This document shows, in pieces, positions 44,216-55,383 of a stretch of DNA of 64,000 nucleotides (positions are counted from its first letter, which is position 1; each line of letters opens with the position of its first letter). The stretch spans positions 124,001 to 188,000 of the forward strand of contig JAFEMH010000742.1 of NCBI GenBank assembly GCA_022495995.1, given 5' to 3'. Both the position numbers and the translations under genes were made by a program. The stretch comes from Adenophora triphylla var. japonica. Lineage: Eukaryota > Streptophyta > Magnoliopsida > Asterales > Campanulaceae. The notes below the pieces were generated by a model that ran no database searches, was not told the origin of the DNA, and was given only the letters and a program-made list of their open reading frames with translations.

Positions 44216-45024
44216 GAAAGAAATGGAGCGGCTAGGAACAACACAGGAACAGAAAATAGACTGATGTGAGTCCTGATGCTATCACATCAGTACTAGCATC
44301 AACAGTAAACAACAACGAAAATGAATAAATAAAAACTAAATGAACAAAGGAAATAACACTTATCTACAGCAATTTGTTGTAGACAATAAAATTTCTCTTA
44401 TTAAATAACTTATAAACCGGTTACACAAATAATCCTAAGAGAAGACAAAATAACCAAAGAACTCTCACAAAAACATCAACCTACTGAAGCAAGAATTCTT
44501 CAGAGTTTTTCCTCTGTAAAAACTGTGTAAAGCAAATGAGGAATGATCCTCATATTTATAGCAAAGGAGTCTTCAGATGTGGATAACTGAAGCTTGGAAA
44601 TTATCTCTTCAATTTAATCTTCTTTATCCCTTTTATCCACTCAGCACTTCTTATCTTTTAGACTCCTTTTCCATGTTGTGAGAGTCCTACAAAATTACCA
44701 AAAACACAACTAAAACAAAGCACAATTTCGGTTAGTAGGTTAGTAATTAAATTACTATTCAATCCATGAAATTAAGAACTTAGCTACACATATTAAAAAT
44801 TAAATAAACAAAACTAATTAAGAAAAGCATAAAAAAAAACTTATCTTGCTTGAAGAAATAAAAGCCCTAATTTTCTCTCTCTAAGTAGCCTCCCTCCTGT
44901 CCCCAAAATAAAACATAACCCTAAAATAATAACACTCTTCTATACTATACACTAATTGGACCAAATCTGATTAGGCCTAGTAAATGAATTAAAGCCCAAA
45001 AGAAATAAACAAGGAGGCCCAACA
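44216..45024 (-). repeat. 5' LTR of the minus-strand copia element (outer edge uncertain)
   Basis: On the minus strand it would begin TGTTGGGCCTCCTTG at 45024 and end at TTTCTTTCA before the PBS. A TATA-like CTATAAATATG lies near 44570. An alternative outer edge further right (about 45812 or 45834) is possible and would bring the GC-rich block at 45115-45160 into the LTR. Confidence 0.6.
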
Positions 45025-45839
45025 TTGTGACTTCAATTCGGCTGGGAAATATGGCCTGGTCAACGCTGGTCAAAGGAGGTCAATACTGGTCAAAGGTGGT
45101 CAAGGCGTTGGGGAAGAAGTTGGCGCGGTCGCCCAAACAAATTGGAGCGGCCGCTGTAACGTTTCTGCCAATTGCCAAACATGATTTCTTTTTCTTCCTT
45201 TTCAATTTGGTCACTGCACTTTGGTCACTGCACTTTTGGTCATTGCACTTTGGTCACTGCCTTTTCTTTTTCTTCTTTTCTTCGCTAATTCCCAACAAGT
45301 CCTTGCCTCTGAAATTCTCAACAAGCCCTTCAGCTCCAAAATGCCTCTAAAGTCCCCAAAGTTTGCTCCGCTCCAGATTTTCATATTTTCTTCACTTTCA
45401 ACCACCAATTTTCCACCTTTTCAACCTAAAAATAAAACAACACTAACAAAGCAATTAAACTACCATTTTACTCGAGAATTTTGCAATAAATAGAATTTAG
45501 AACATAAAAAAAGGATATGTAAACATATCCATCAACTACTAAAAACACGATCAATTCCATCGACCACCAACTCCGGCGATCAAACAATCGAGAACTTAAC
45601 TTATCAGTAAGTTCTCAGTTGTCAACTAAACTACTAAGAAAATGATTCAACTCCGGCGACCAAACAACTGAGAACTTAACTTATCAGTAAGTTTTCAATT
45701 GTTGACAAATGTCGTTTTTCATTTTAAAGCTAAAAATGCTATTTTTCATACTTATGTTAGACAAATTAAGCTTCCAGCCAACAAAGAGCATTAAACAAGA
45801 GAGCCATAACACCCTAAAAAACTAAGGATATCAGGTATG
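45025..45839. other. Non-coding stretch with short direct repeats
   Basis: It contains GGTCAA-type repeats (45058-45110), a GCGGCCGC octamer (45147-45154), four copies of TTTGGTCACTGCA-like units (45210-45260), and two copies of a roughly 85-bp unit (AACTCCGGCGA...GAGAACTTAACTTATCAGTAAGTT) at 45570-45710. It may be the distal part of the copia LTR. No gene is supported. Confidence 0.5.
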
Positions 45840-47767
45840 TGATAAGTGACTATTGTATAGTCATTTATAGCATTATTTATCAATCATTTCCTTAGTTTTT
45901 AGTATCATTTAGTTTGCATTTATGTTATTTTAGATTCTTTTATTATATATCTTTGATTTTATGCTTTTGGTAGATTTTATGCTCTTAAACAGGTTTTAGA
46001 GTCAAATTATGATCAAATTGAAGCCTTGAAAATAATCAAGTGTCAAAGCCATGGAGGGACAACATCAAAATAAACATAAAGACCAAAATTCAATCAGAGC
46101 GGCCGTGCTCTTCACATAGGAGCGGCCGTGCACTTGTCCATTTCCAGGCCAAAATTGGCCCCAAATCTGTGGAGTGGCCGAGTCTTGAAAAGAGGAGTGG
46201 CCAAGCAAACCAGGCGGAGCGGCCGTGCAACCAAAGATGGAGCGGCCGTGCACAATGCCTAGTTCAAACTAATTTTTGGCGCCAAGATCGCACGGCCGTG
46301 CAGTTCCCTTGACTCGGCCGTGCAGTTGCTGTACCTGTTCCAAAAAGGCACCTTTTGGAGGTACCACTTTGAAGAGTCCCAACCCTTAGCATAGATGTCT
46401 ATATAAAGAAGCCTTTGTACTTAGTTTAGATATCCGAAAATAGTCATAAAAACATCCAAAAAGGATCATATTATACTTAGATTTTAAAGCAAAAATACTT
46501 TAGCAGTTTATACACAATGTTCAAGATGTATCAATGATTCGTGACAAGTCTTCTATACTCTTGAAGATGGTGAATGCAATACAAGGGTTATTTTCCAGCC
46601 ATTGTCTCTCTTTTTTTATGAATAAGTATCTCTTTCCTTATCTCTATTTCTTACTTACTTCTTTCATTATTTCAATGGTTTGAATAATCCTCCATTTCTC
46701 GGAGTTGGAAACTCAATTATCTATATTCATGCTTCTCCTACATGTCATTTCATTTCTATTCTTATTAATCTTAAATACTTGCAATTAGGGAGACGTTCTT
46801 AAATTGTATAGCCTCAGTTGATCGAGAGAAGGACCTAGCGGAGAATCTCGATTAGCGGAACTCTAAGAATGGAACTTGGTCAATAAATTACGGAAAGTAA
46901 TTTAAAGACCTAGGGATGATCCTTAAGTGGAAAATACGTGAGATTGATAGACTTAATGGATTTGATTTATACGGTACCCTCGAAAGGTGAGTCGGATTTC
47001 CAGCGTGACGAACGGGATTACACTAAGCCGGACCCTCGAGAGAAAGGCCGGTAAGTTTTAAAATACATGTGCTAGTTAGCACAACTTAGCGTATCATCCT
47101 TGAACCTGACACTTTTATCTTAAAACAATTTCTTTAAATTATTCTTAAATTGCTTGCAAATATGAAGACGTTTATATTTGTGGAACCCTAGTTAATTGAG
47201 AGGACCTAGCGGAGAATCTCGATTGACGAGACCTTATAAAGAAACTTGTCCATTGATCACAATAGTAGATCAATGGCCTAGGGGTGTTCTTTGAATGAAA
47301 AGTATGTTGATTCTCGATCTTAATGGATTCTTACTAATTATGGTTAGCTAGAGTTAAGCCGGAATGCCCATTTTTGACAGGGCGGGAGTACCATAAACGG
47401 AAATCTCAAACAGTTAGGACATGATTAGTGAAGGATACAAACGCTACTGTCTTAATCCGAAGTAGTGTAGGCCTAGCATACCATCCTTGTTATTTTGATA
47501 AAAGCCTTTATCTAAAGCATATTTATTTGTTTTCAATCCCGAGAATACTATCATTATATGTTAGAGTAGTTTTTGTATCTTTCTAGTATTTTCTCAACAA
47601 ATTCTTATCTCCCCCCAATCATTTTATCTATATATTTATATAAAGACAAATATCATCCCAAAGTAAACCCTGTCTCTGTGGGATCGACCCGTACTTGCAC
47701 CCGCTATATTGCAATAGCCCGTGCTCTTGCGGATATTAAATAAACCGTTAGGTTAAACAACCGAACA
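45840..47767 (+). repeat. Solo LTR, gypsy-like, 1,928 bp
   Basis: It starts TGATAAGTGACTATTG and ends AACAACCGAACA, flanked by the exact duplication GTATG (45835-45839, 47768-47772). It contains several GAGCGGCCGTGCAC-like motifs and a perfect 12-bp palindrome GCACGGCCGTGC (46290-46301). Two related blocks of about 370 bp share GGACCTAGCGGAGAATCTCG (near 46825 and 47203). The CTCTGTGGGATCGACCC motif near the end is common in plant gypsy LTRs. Confidence 0.88.
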
Positions 47768-47791
47768 GTATGACATGAAGCTTAAGTTCTT

Positions 47792-48044
47792 CTCCCTCTG
47801 TTCTGAATGTACAAATTCAAAAAAAAATTATCTCAAAATAATGTCTTCTTTGCAAAATCTTTGTCCTTTAAATGTTTTTTTACCAAATAATTTCTGCTTC
47901 TCATTTTGTTACTGTAGAATTAAATGTTTAGAAAGTGGATAACAAGAATATTTATAGGTCGTTGCCATTAAAATGTATAAGAACACACATTTTCATAGTA
48001 TCCCTTGAAATAAAATTTGGACATTCAATTAGGGAAGGAGGGAG
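47792..48044. mobile_element. Stowaway-like MITE, decayed
   Basis: The left TCTCCCTCTGTTCTGAATGT is partly complementary to the right ACATTCAATTAGGGAAGGAGGGAG; TA follows on the right. Confidence 0.7.
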
Positions 48045-48095
48045 TAATACATAGACCTTAAGAAAAGTACAATGAAAATAGGAACCCCTAGACTT

Positions 48096-48215
48096 CTCAG
48101 GCCATCTCCAACAGTTTGGTGCAGAAATTGCACCAAAACACTAAAATTTTGCAATTTCAGCACCAAATATCTTCCACCATCTCCAACAGTTTGCTTCAAA
48201 TTTTGCACCAAATAA
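48096..48215. repeat. Tandem pair of CCATCTCCAACAGTTTG units
   Basis: Two copies about 77 bp apart, each followed by a TTGCACCAAA-like stretch; common composition of small plant MITE ends. Confidence 0.7.
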
Positions 48216-49828
48216 GAATCTTTTCAAAATATTCTTATTATTTCATTTAATTAAAAAAAATCATTAATCATATATGATGATTCATTTTGAGACGTAGGAG
48301 GAATTAGTAATTTCAAAAAAAATGGCAATCTTCATTTCATATGGATTGTAATAGATGATCAGAAACATTAGGCTTGAAAGATGAGCTCGTGATCAATCAG
48401 GTTCCTCAATCAATTGGTGCTACATCAATTTACTAGGATCCCTTAGCTATGTAACTGTACTACCTAGAAAAAAACATAATTCAGGCAGATTTTGTGAATG
48501 ATAAAGCTGCCCTATAGAAGGAGGGTCAATGTTCACGAGGTTAAATCCCACAATAGTGTTATTAGTAACTCAAAGATTAACCCACTTGTAGAAGTCCAAG
48601 TATCAATGGGCAAAGAATGCTACAAGAGTAAACATGCACTAACAATAAACCTAGTTAACAGTTAATGATTTCCAACCAACATGCATTTCCACATTAAAAG
48701 ATAGTCAATGTACTCATTTCTCAATCAACACAATGATTTCTTGACCTCAAAACCACCAGAAAGAACTCACCGAGTATATCACATATGCACTTAACAAGAA
48801 AAAGTTGCAGTAACCATTGCAAAGAAGCAACATAAAAAATGGAGTCTTTAACATTAACATCATTGTTAACAAAAAGCCCTAAAATTAGTACACACAGTTT
48901 TAAGCATTCTCCAAAACAAGAACAAAAGACCGCAATAACCCATTTGCAAATATTACCAAACAAATTCATCAATCAAGTGCCAAATACACATACCCACAAG
49001 ATTAGATCGTCGATTAAGAATGCTCACAATAGGGTTTTTAGCAACACCCAAGTGCTAAATCAAATCAAAAGTCTTAAACCCATTTAATACAAACTAATTT
49101 TCACTCGGATGAGTAAACAACATATTGTTACTGTAAAGAAAAAAATAAATATTATCTCCAAAATGTAAAGAAATCTTCAACCCTTAATCACCTATAAGGA
49201 CATATGATAATACAATGAAGGACTTGGGATATGAAATTGTTGCCTAAATTAGAGAGAGAGTGAAAAAGAGGGAGAGATAGTAAAGTAATGGGTAACTGGA
49301 GAGGGCTAGAGACTGCAATCCATCACCTTATGGCACAGATCTGATCCGATTCAGAGAACTTGGAGGTGTGAAAGATAGATTTGTGTTGGTCGGAGAAAGG
49401 GGAGGTGACAACCGGAGATGGGAAGGGGAGAAAGAGCCTGGAAGTGGGGAGGTCCGGAGAGGGAGGGTGGGGGTGACAGAGGTCGCGCAAAGGAGAGGGT
49501 TAGGCGAGAGGGAGTCACCGCAGTTGAGGGGGACGGTCGCCGGAGTTGGGGAGATGGTCGCCGGAAGTTGTGGAGGGGAGGGGAGGGGTTTGTCAAAAAT
49601 GGGGTGACGGGAGAGAGGGAGTAGAGAGAGAAAATGTGTGTGTGTGTGTGTGAGAGAGTGTGTGTGATGTGGGGAGGGGTGTATGATAAAGATATTTCAA
49701 ATGGATTAAGGAATTATATAGTTAATTTATTTTTAGAGTATGATACGGAGGTAGAATTGATAATTTTATGTATGTAGTTTGGGTTAGAATGAGGGAATAG
49801 TTCGTAATTTTCTCTTGGGACAAGTAGC
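48216..49828. other. Intergenic region with GA- and GT-rich tracts
   Basis: No conserved coding region was recognised. At 49350-49620 a GC-richer, purine-rich stretch has low-complexity open frames in both directions (proline/serine- or glycine/arginine-rich), typical of a plant leader region, not a convincing protein. A (GT)n tract lies at 49636-49651. Confidence 0.5.
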
Positions 49829-50194
49829 TCTGAAAAATAGCAGTAACCGAAAAGATCACTCGTTGACTAAGAATTAGCGTTCAAAATCATTAAATCGTTA
49901 CAAGACATTTACATTATACACACATAAAACTAATACACAAATACAATAATACCATGAATCAGCATGTCAGAAACACGGGAACACTCAGGTGCTTCAGAGA
50001 AACAACAGAACATACAGCTTGTATAAGAGTGAGAATGCGGAGTAAAACAGCAGCAATAACCGAAACAATTGCCCACGGAGAACTAAAATAATCACGTTTC
50101 AGAGCTGCCTTCCACTTGTGCCACGGAGTTCTGCAATAAACATTCAACTCCTGACAAAGACCGAAGAAGTACAATTTATTACCAAAAACCACCT

Positions 50195-50954
50195 TGAACG
50201 GTATAAACCGAGATACGAACATGGGCTTGCTCGAGCTGGGCCCAATCGGATTGGGCCATGAATATTATCTAATAACCAAGTATCAGGGCCGAGTAAGGTC
50301 TTCCTCGTATGCCGAGGAACGTTTACCTCGGCCTTATGTCATCATGCTTGGGCCGTCATGTCGCAAGTGACGAGGAGAGAAAAGTTCTTACCCCGGCATT
50401 TCATCACTGTGACGAGGAAACAAAATCATTTACCCCGGCTTATATACATGCCGACCAATTTCCAAATGACGAGGAAGCCGAATCATTTACCTCGGTCTAT
50501 TTTCCAAGGCCGAGGTAAAATATTTATGTTCCTCGGCGTTCCGGCTAGCAGTTATACAGTCCTTATTCAACAAGGATTTTACATACAAGAATGATCCAAT
50601 CAGGATTATAATTACCAACACCACTGCAAGTCAAACAAGGACTCCTTAACAGATATAATTCTCTTAGGATTATACCTTATCTCTTTACAAGTTCACTTCA
50701 ACATGGATTCTATCAATTCATCCCTATAAATACAAGCCCCATGGCTCATTATTAGGTACGTTACTTTTTACCTTGGGAAAACTCTGTCAATTTGTTTTCT
50801 CACATACAAATCGTGAACTTACTCTCACGCCGGAGGGCCTTTAGCCGGATCCGCCCCGGCTTAGTTTACGTGTTTTCTCTTATTTTCAGGCCTTACAATC
50901 ACCGGAGCAATCATCGCTTGGATTTGGGCTGATTTGACGATTTTGGCATCATCA
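50195..50954 (+). repeat. 5' LTR of the Retand-type element
   Basis: It starts TGAACGGTATAAACC and ends TTTTGGCATCATCA, with a TATA-like CCTATAAATAC near 50723. It differs from the 3' LTR at about five of 760 positions, counted by eye. Confidence 0.96.
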
Positions 50955-50956
50955 AT

Positions 50957-50972
50957 TGGTTCCATTGCCGGG
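50957..50972 (+). other. Primer-binding site, tRNA-Glu type
   Basis: TGGTTCCATTGCCGGG starts two bases after the LTR and matches the complement of a plant tRNA-Glu 3' end except at one base (A for G at the eighth position). The tRNA sequence is from general knowledge. Confidence 0.8.
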
Positions 50973-51319
50973 AAATCGATTCAAACACCCTTTGTTTAGC
51001 CTGGAAAACGTTCGCTAAAAGCCAATTTTCTTGCCGGAATTTTTCTCTCATTGAACGGAATTTCTGGAATCGTTTGGGCTCTGTTCTTGAAACCGCCGGA
51101 ATCTGCAAGTTTCAACCGGAATTTACCCAGATTCCGTTGGAGGCGTTTTTGGCGTGAAATTCCGCCCCAGTTTGGCTTGAATTCTTTGGTGTTGAAAAAA
51201 GTCACAATTAGCTGTTTGTTTGTGGTCAAAATTTGCCCTAATTTTGGCCATAAATTTGGTTCTATTGAAATTGTGGTTTTTGGAAAATTTACACTTGGTA
51301 ATTTGCTGTTGACTCACAA

Positions 51320-53262
51320 TGGAAGGACAGTTTACGAGTGTTACGGCTGAGGACCCAACCCAGGTGAATGGGGCGAACACTGGAGCCGAGGAGCTGCCTC
51401 CTCCTCCTCCTCTACCTCAGCCAGATGCCCCTCCTCCCCTCTCCATGACCCTTCGTTCCAAGGGTCAGGTGAATGCTTAGGAGAAGGTGCCAGCTTCCTC
51501 GTCCTACTCGTGCCCGCGGAAAGCAAGTGGGAAGGAAGAAAACAAAGAATGCCGACGCCGGTCAAGCAGGAGGAAGTCAACCCATTGACCGACGCTCTTT
51601 GTTACATAGGCAAATGGAGACATTACAAAGAATGTATGAAACACAGGCTGCTCTTTTGCAATTGGACCCAGAGCATTCCATGGCTGAATTTATTAGGCCA
51701 TCTGTAGGCAACCCCCTCGAAAAGGGGCAAGGTGAGCAACGAGCTCCTCTCCTTAAGACCGCTGAACTACCACCCCGGGAACCTACCCGTCCTCGGCATG
51801 ACAGTAAGAAGAGGGATCAGGTAGTCGACTTGAGAAGCCAATTGACTCACAGGGAAGAGGAGGTGAACTCAAGGGACCTAAGGACAAGGCTCAGTCTAAA
51901 CAGGCGAATGTCACCACCTCGTCTAGTTATAGCACCCCGGCGTCCAGATTCTCCTCGTCCTCGTCGATCCCGCCATGATTCTCCTCTTCCCCGGCATCGT
52001 CGGGATTCTCCCCGTCCCCGTGTTCGTGAATTTGCTAAGCCAAGGACCCCGGAACCGTACAGGATGATACTTGGTGGCCAAGACCTGGAACTGAAGCGTG
52101 ATAAGGCCCCTTCCAAACGGGACAGCCACCGACATGACGTGGAGCACAGTAGGGTGAATGATCGCCCCAAGGACAAATCCGTCAGAAGCTCCCAACGAAG
52201 CACCCGCTCAAGCAGTGACAAGGGAGTGGAAACCAAGCAATGGGAGCTGTTGAAGCAAAGACTGGATGACATGGAGAGGGGAAAGAAGTTCAATGACGAT
52301 GATTATGACTGGGCAACACGTCCATTCTCCTTGAGAATAACTGCAGCTCCACCTAATCCCCACCTCAAGCTCCCTAATTTCGAAAAATACAATGGCACTA
52401 CTGATGCAAAAGACCACGTGCAAAGTTTTGAACAAACTATGAATCTCCTCACCACTGCTGATGACCTGCTCTGTAAAGCTTTCGCGAGCACCTTCTCCGA
52501 ATGCCTTTGACCTGGTTCCGTGAGCTTAAAAGAGGTAGCATCGATTGCTGGAGAGGCATGAGGAGAATGTTCTTGGACCACTTTGCTACCGCTGGTAAGA
52601 GGAAGATAAGGCTGGCCGACTTGGCCAACATTGAGCAGGGAAAGGGAGAGACCACCCTCAGCTATTATAATCGGTTCCGAAAAATGGCAGACCAGGTTGA
52701 AGAGAGCCTCACTGATAGGGAAGTCATTGTTTGTTTCAACTCTGGCCTAAAATCTGGTCCCCTCATTTATGAACTTTCAGCCCGGGAACCTCAAACAAAG
52801 TCCGAACTATACAAGGTAGATTATGCCATTTCCATGGCTGAGGACAAAACAAAGTAAAGGGGAGCTGACAAGACAGAAACAGAGGCGACAGGCACTCGCC
52901 AGAATGATAATGGGAACGGCAAGGGTTCCAAAGGGAAAAATAAAACAAGGAGCACGGAGAAGCTTGAATTCACTCCTCTTACAAAACCCATCTCTGAAAT
53001 CATGCAGCTGGTCAACCTTCCTCCACCCCACCCAATGACTGACAAGCCAAAATTCCCTCGTAACATGAAGAAATACTGTGATTTTCACAAAGACCACGGG
53101 CACACCACTGATGGCTGTTGGGCCCTCAAGAAAATAATCCAAAAATGGGTCGACGAGGGAAAGTTAGATCGTTATGTCATGAAAAAGACAACAAGCGGAA
53201 GCGGAAGGAAGAGGAAAGTGAAGATGACGACAAAAGCGAGGATGAAGACCGCAGCCTCCTAG
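51320..53262 (+). pseudogene. gag: gag of the Retand-type element, several breaks
   Basis: ATG at 51320 opens a proline-rich leader ending at an in-frame TAG (51476-51478). The next frame (51473-52510) is rich in R/S/P (DSPRPRRSRHDSP repeats), followed by LPNFEKYNGTTDAKDHVQSFE, the start of the gag core. The core continues in another frame (52501-52857: MPLTWFRELKRGSI, RKIRLADLANIEQGKGETTLSYYNRF) and ends with the knuckle-like YCDFHKDHGHTTDGC (near 53080-53120). At least three frame changes or stops lie within it, so no complete gag can be made. Confidence 0.88.
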
Positions 53263-53432
53263 GGCCAAGTTGCATGTGATACGGGAAGAGGTAACTTCTA
53301 CCGTAAAACTAAGGGACCGGATCCACGAGCCGAGCAAAGTATACCATGTTCCTGCTTGGATCCATAAAGCGTAAGAGGTCATTAGTTTCTCTCTAATGAG
53401 TTGGTGGAAGCCGAGCAGCTCGTGAACAACCC

Positions 53433-54011
53433 TTGGTGATAAAGGGCCGAATAGACAATGTTGAATCCGAAAGACTTCTCGTTGACACGGGGGCCTCCCG
53501 TGATATCCTATATTACTCAGCCTTCCAACAGATGGGCTTGAAAGACACCATGTTGGAACCCTATCATGGAAGGCTAGAAGGATTCACCAATCACAAGGTG
53601 GGAGCCAAGGGAACTGTGGAGCTGGAACTTGAAGTCGGTGATCATCCCTTCCTAGCCAAAGCCACAGTCAATTTCGTAGTCATGGATTTGACTAGTGATT
53701 ACCATGCGATCATAGGCATTCCAAGTCAAGCTAAACTGGGGATGGTGGCCTCACTTCCCCACCAACGAGTTAAATTCCCCACTCGGGCAGTGATTGGATG
53801 TGTGAGGGCCACCCCCAAAGACTTCTTGGAACATGTCGTGAAGAGCAGAAAGAAATCCAAAAGTGTGGAGATAGATACCCCCGACGAAAACATCAAGATC
53901 TCAAAGTCTCAGAAAACCACCGAAACTAGCTCCAGAATGAGCTATATTCGTGAGGTGCTTGCAGATGAGGACGAACCTCGTGGTCCTAGAAATTGCATGA
54001 CCAAGGCATAG
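53433..54011 (+). pseudogene. pol: Aspartic protease region of the Retand-type element
   Basis: LLVDTGASRDILYYSAFQQMGL holds the catalytic DTG, and DYHAIIGIPSQAKLG the C-terminal ILG-like loop. It is separated from gag by a stop and from RT by a stop at 54009. Confidence 0.88.
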
Positions 54012-55383
54012 TCCTACCTGTACCTGAGGAAGAACCTATGGTCCAAGAAATTGCAGATGACCTAGGCATAGTTCCGCCCGTATCCAAGGAAGACCCTGCT
54101 CTCTTCAACGGCCAGAACTCGGGGGCCAACCACGACCTAGGGAAGGTCAATCTCCCCGATGTTGATAAACTTATGGAGGAAGAAGGCCTCAACGTGAACG
54201 ACAACGAAGGGAGAAGAATTAGAGAGATCATTATTGAGTCTCTAGAATTCCGTGACGGTCCTGAAATGAAGCCTGTATATGAACTGGAAGAGGTAGTCAT
54301 CAATCCTGACTATCCTGAACAAAAAATCAAGCTCGGGGGCCAATTATCTCCAGAAGAGAAAGAAAAAATCATCTCCCTCTTGAAAAGCAGTCTTGACGTC
54401 TTTGCTTGGAGAGTCGAAGATATGAGGGGGATCAATGAAGAAGTAGCCCTCCACCGCCTGGAAGTTGATCCTTTGGCAAAGACTATCTCCCAGACAAGGA
54501 GAAATTTTGCGAGGGACAAGGAGGAAGCTATAAAAGAAGAGGTGTAGAAATTACTTAGCGCCGGAATAATTCGTGAAGTCAAGTACCCCGTTTGGTTGGC
54601 CAACGTAGTTATGGTGAAGAAGCAAAATGGGAAGTGGCGTATGTGCATAGACTTTACTGATCTAAACAAAGCCTGCCCCAAGGACAGCTATCCTCTCCCT
54701 AGAATCGACAAGTTGGTTGATTCCATTGCTGGACACCAAACTCTCAACTTCCTAGATGCCTATTCAGGCTATCATCAGATAAAAATGGCGGAAGAGGACA
54801 TTGAGAAGACGGCCTTCCAAACACCTGGGGAAATTACTGTTACATCATGATGCCTTTTAGGCTCAAGAACGCGGGTGTTACATACCAACGGATGGTGAAT
54901 CGAGTTTTTACAAGCCAAATAGGTCGCAACATGGAAGCTTATATTGATGACATGGTCATAAAGACCAAGGAAGGCAGTCACGTTCCCGACCTGGAAGAGA
55001 CAATTCACAACCTCCGAGCTAATAACATGAAGCTAAACCCAAGCAAGTGCGTGTTTGGGGTAACAGCCGGAAAGTTCCTAGGCTTCATGGTATCTCAAAG
55101 AGGAATTGAATCAAACCCCGAAAAAATAAAGGCGCTCATTGACATAAAGGAACCTACCACTATCAAGGAGGTTCAAAGACTTAATGGAAGAATAGCGGCC
55201 TTTGAAAGATTCATCGCAAAATCCGCCGAAAAGTCACTACCTTTCTTTAAGGTATTGAAGGGTACCAAGAGCTTCTCCTGGACTTCCGAATGCTCTGAAG
55301 CGTTCCTTCAGTTGAAGGAGTACTTGGGTTCACCTCCCTTGCTTAGCAGTCTGACTACCGTGAGATGCTATATGTCTTCCTAG
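53993..55383 (+). pseudogene. pol: Reverse transcriptase region of the Retand-type element
   Basis: The N-terminal part reads LLKSSLDVFAWRVEDMRGI, then breaks at a TAG (54546-54548). The next frame gives VVMVKKQNGKWRMCIDFTDLNKACPKD and LDAYSGYHQIKM; a one-base shift near 54840 moves to MMPFRLKNAGVTYQRMV and the catalytic YIDDMVIKT (near 54940), then FLGFMVSQRGIE. Every RT block is recognisable but the frame is interrupted at least three times. Confidence 0.92.

Noticed and set aside
49351..49624. Proline/serine-rich or glycine/arginine-rich ORFs as a gene
   Set aside because: Both strands are open because of composition; no conserved motif, and the region looks like a GA-rich leader or intergenic tract.
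51847..52293. 148-codon minus-strand ORF rich in R, G and S
   Set aside because: It is the complement of the R/S/P-rich gag segment of the Retand-type element.
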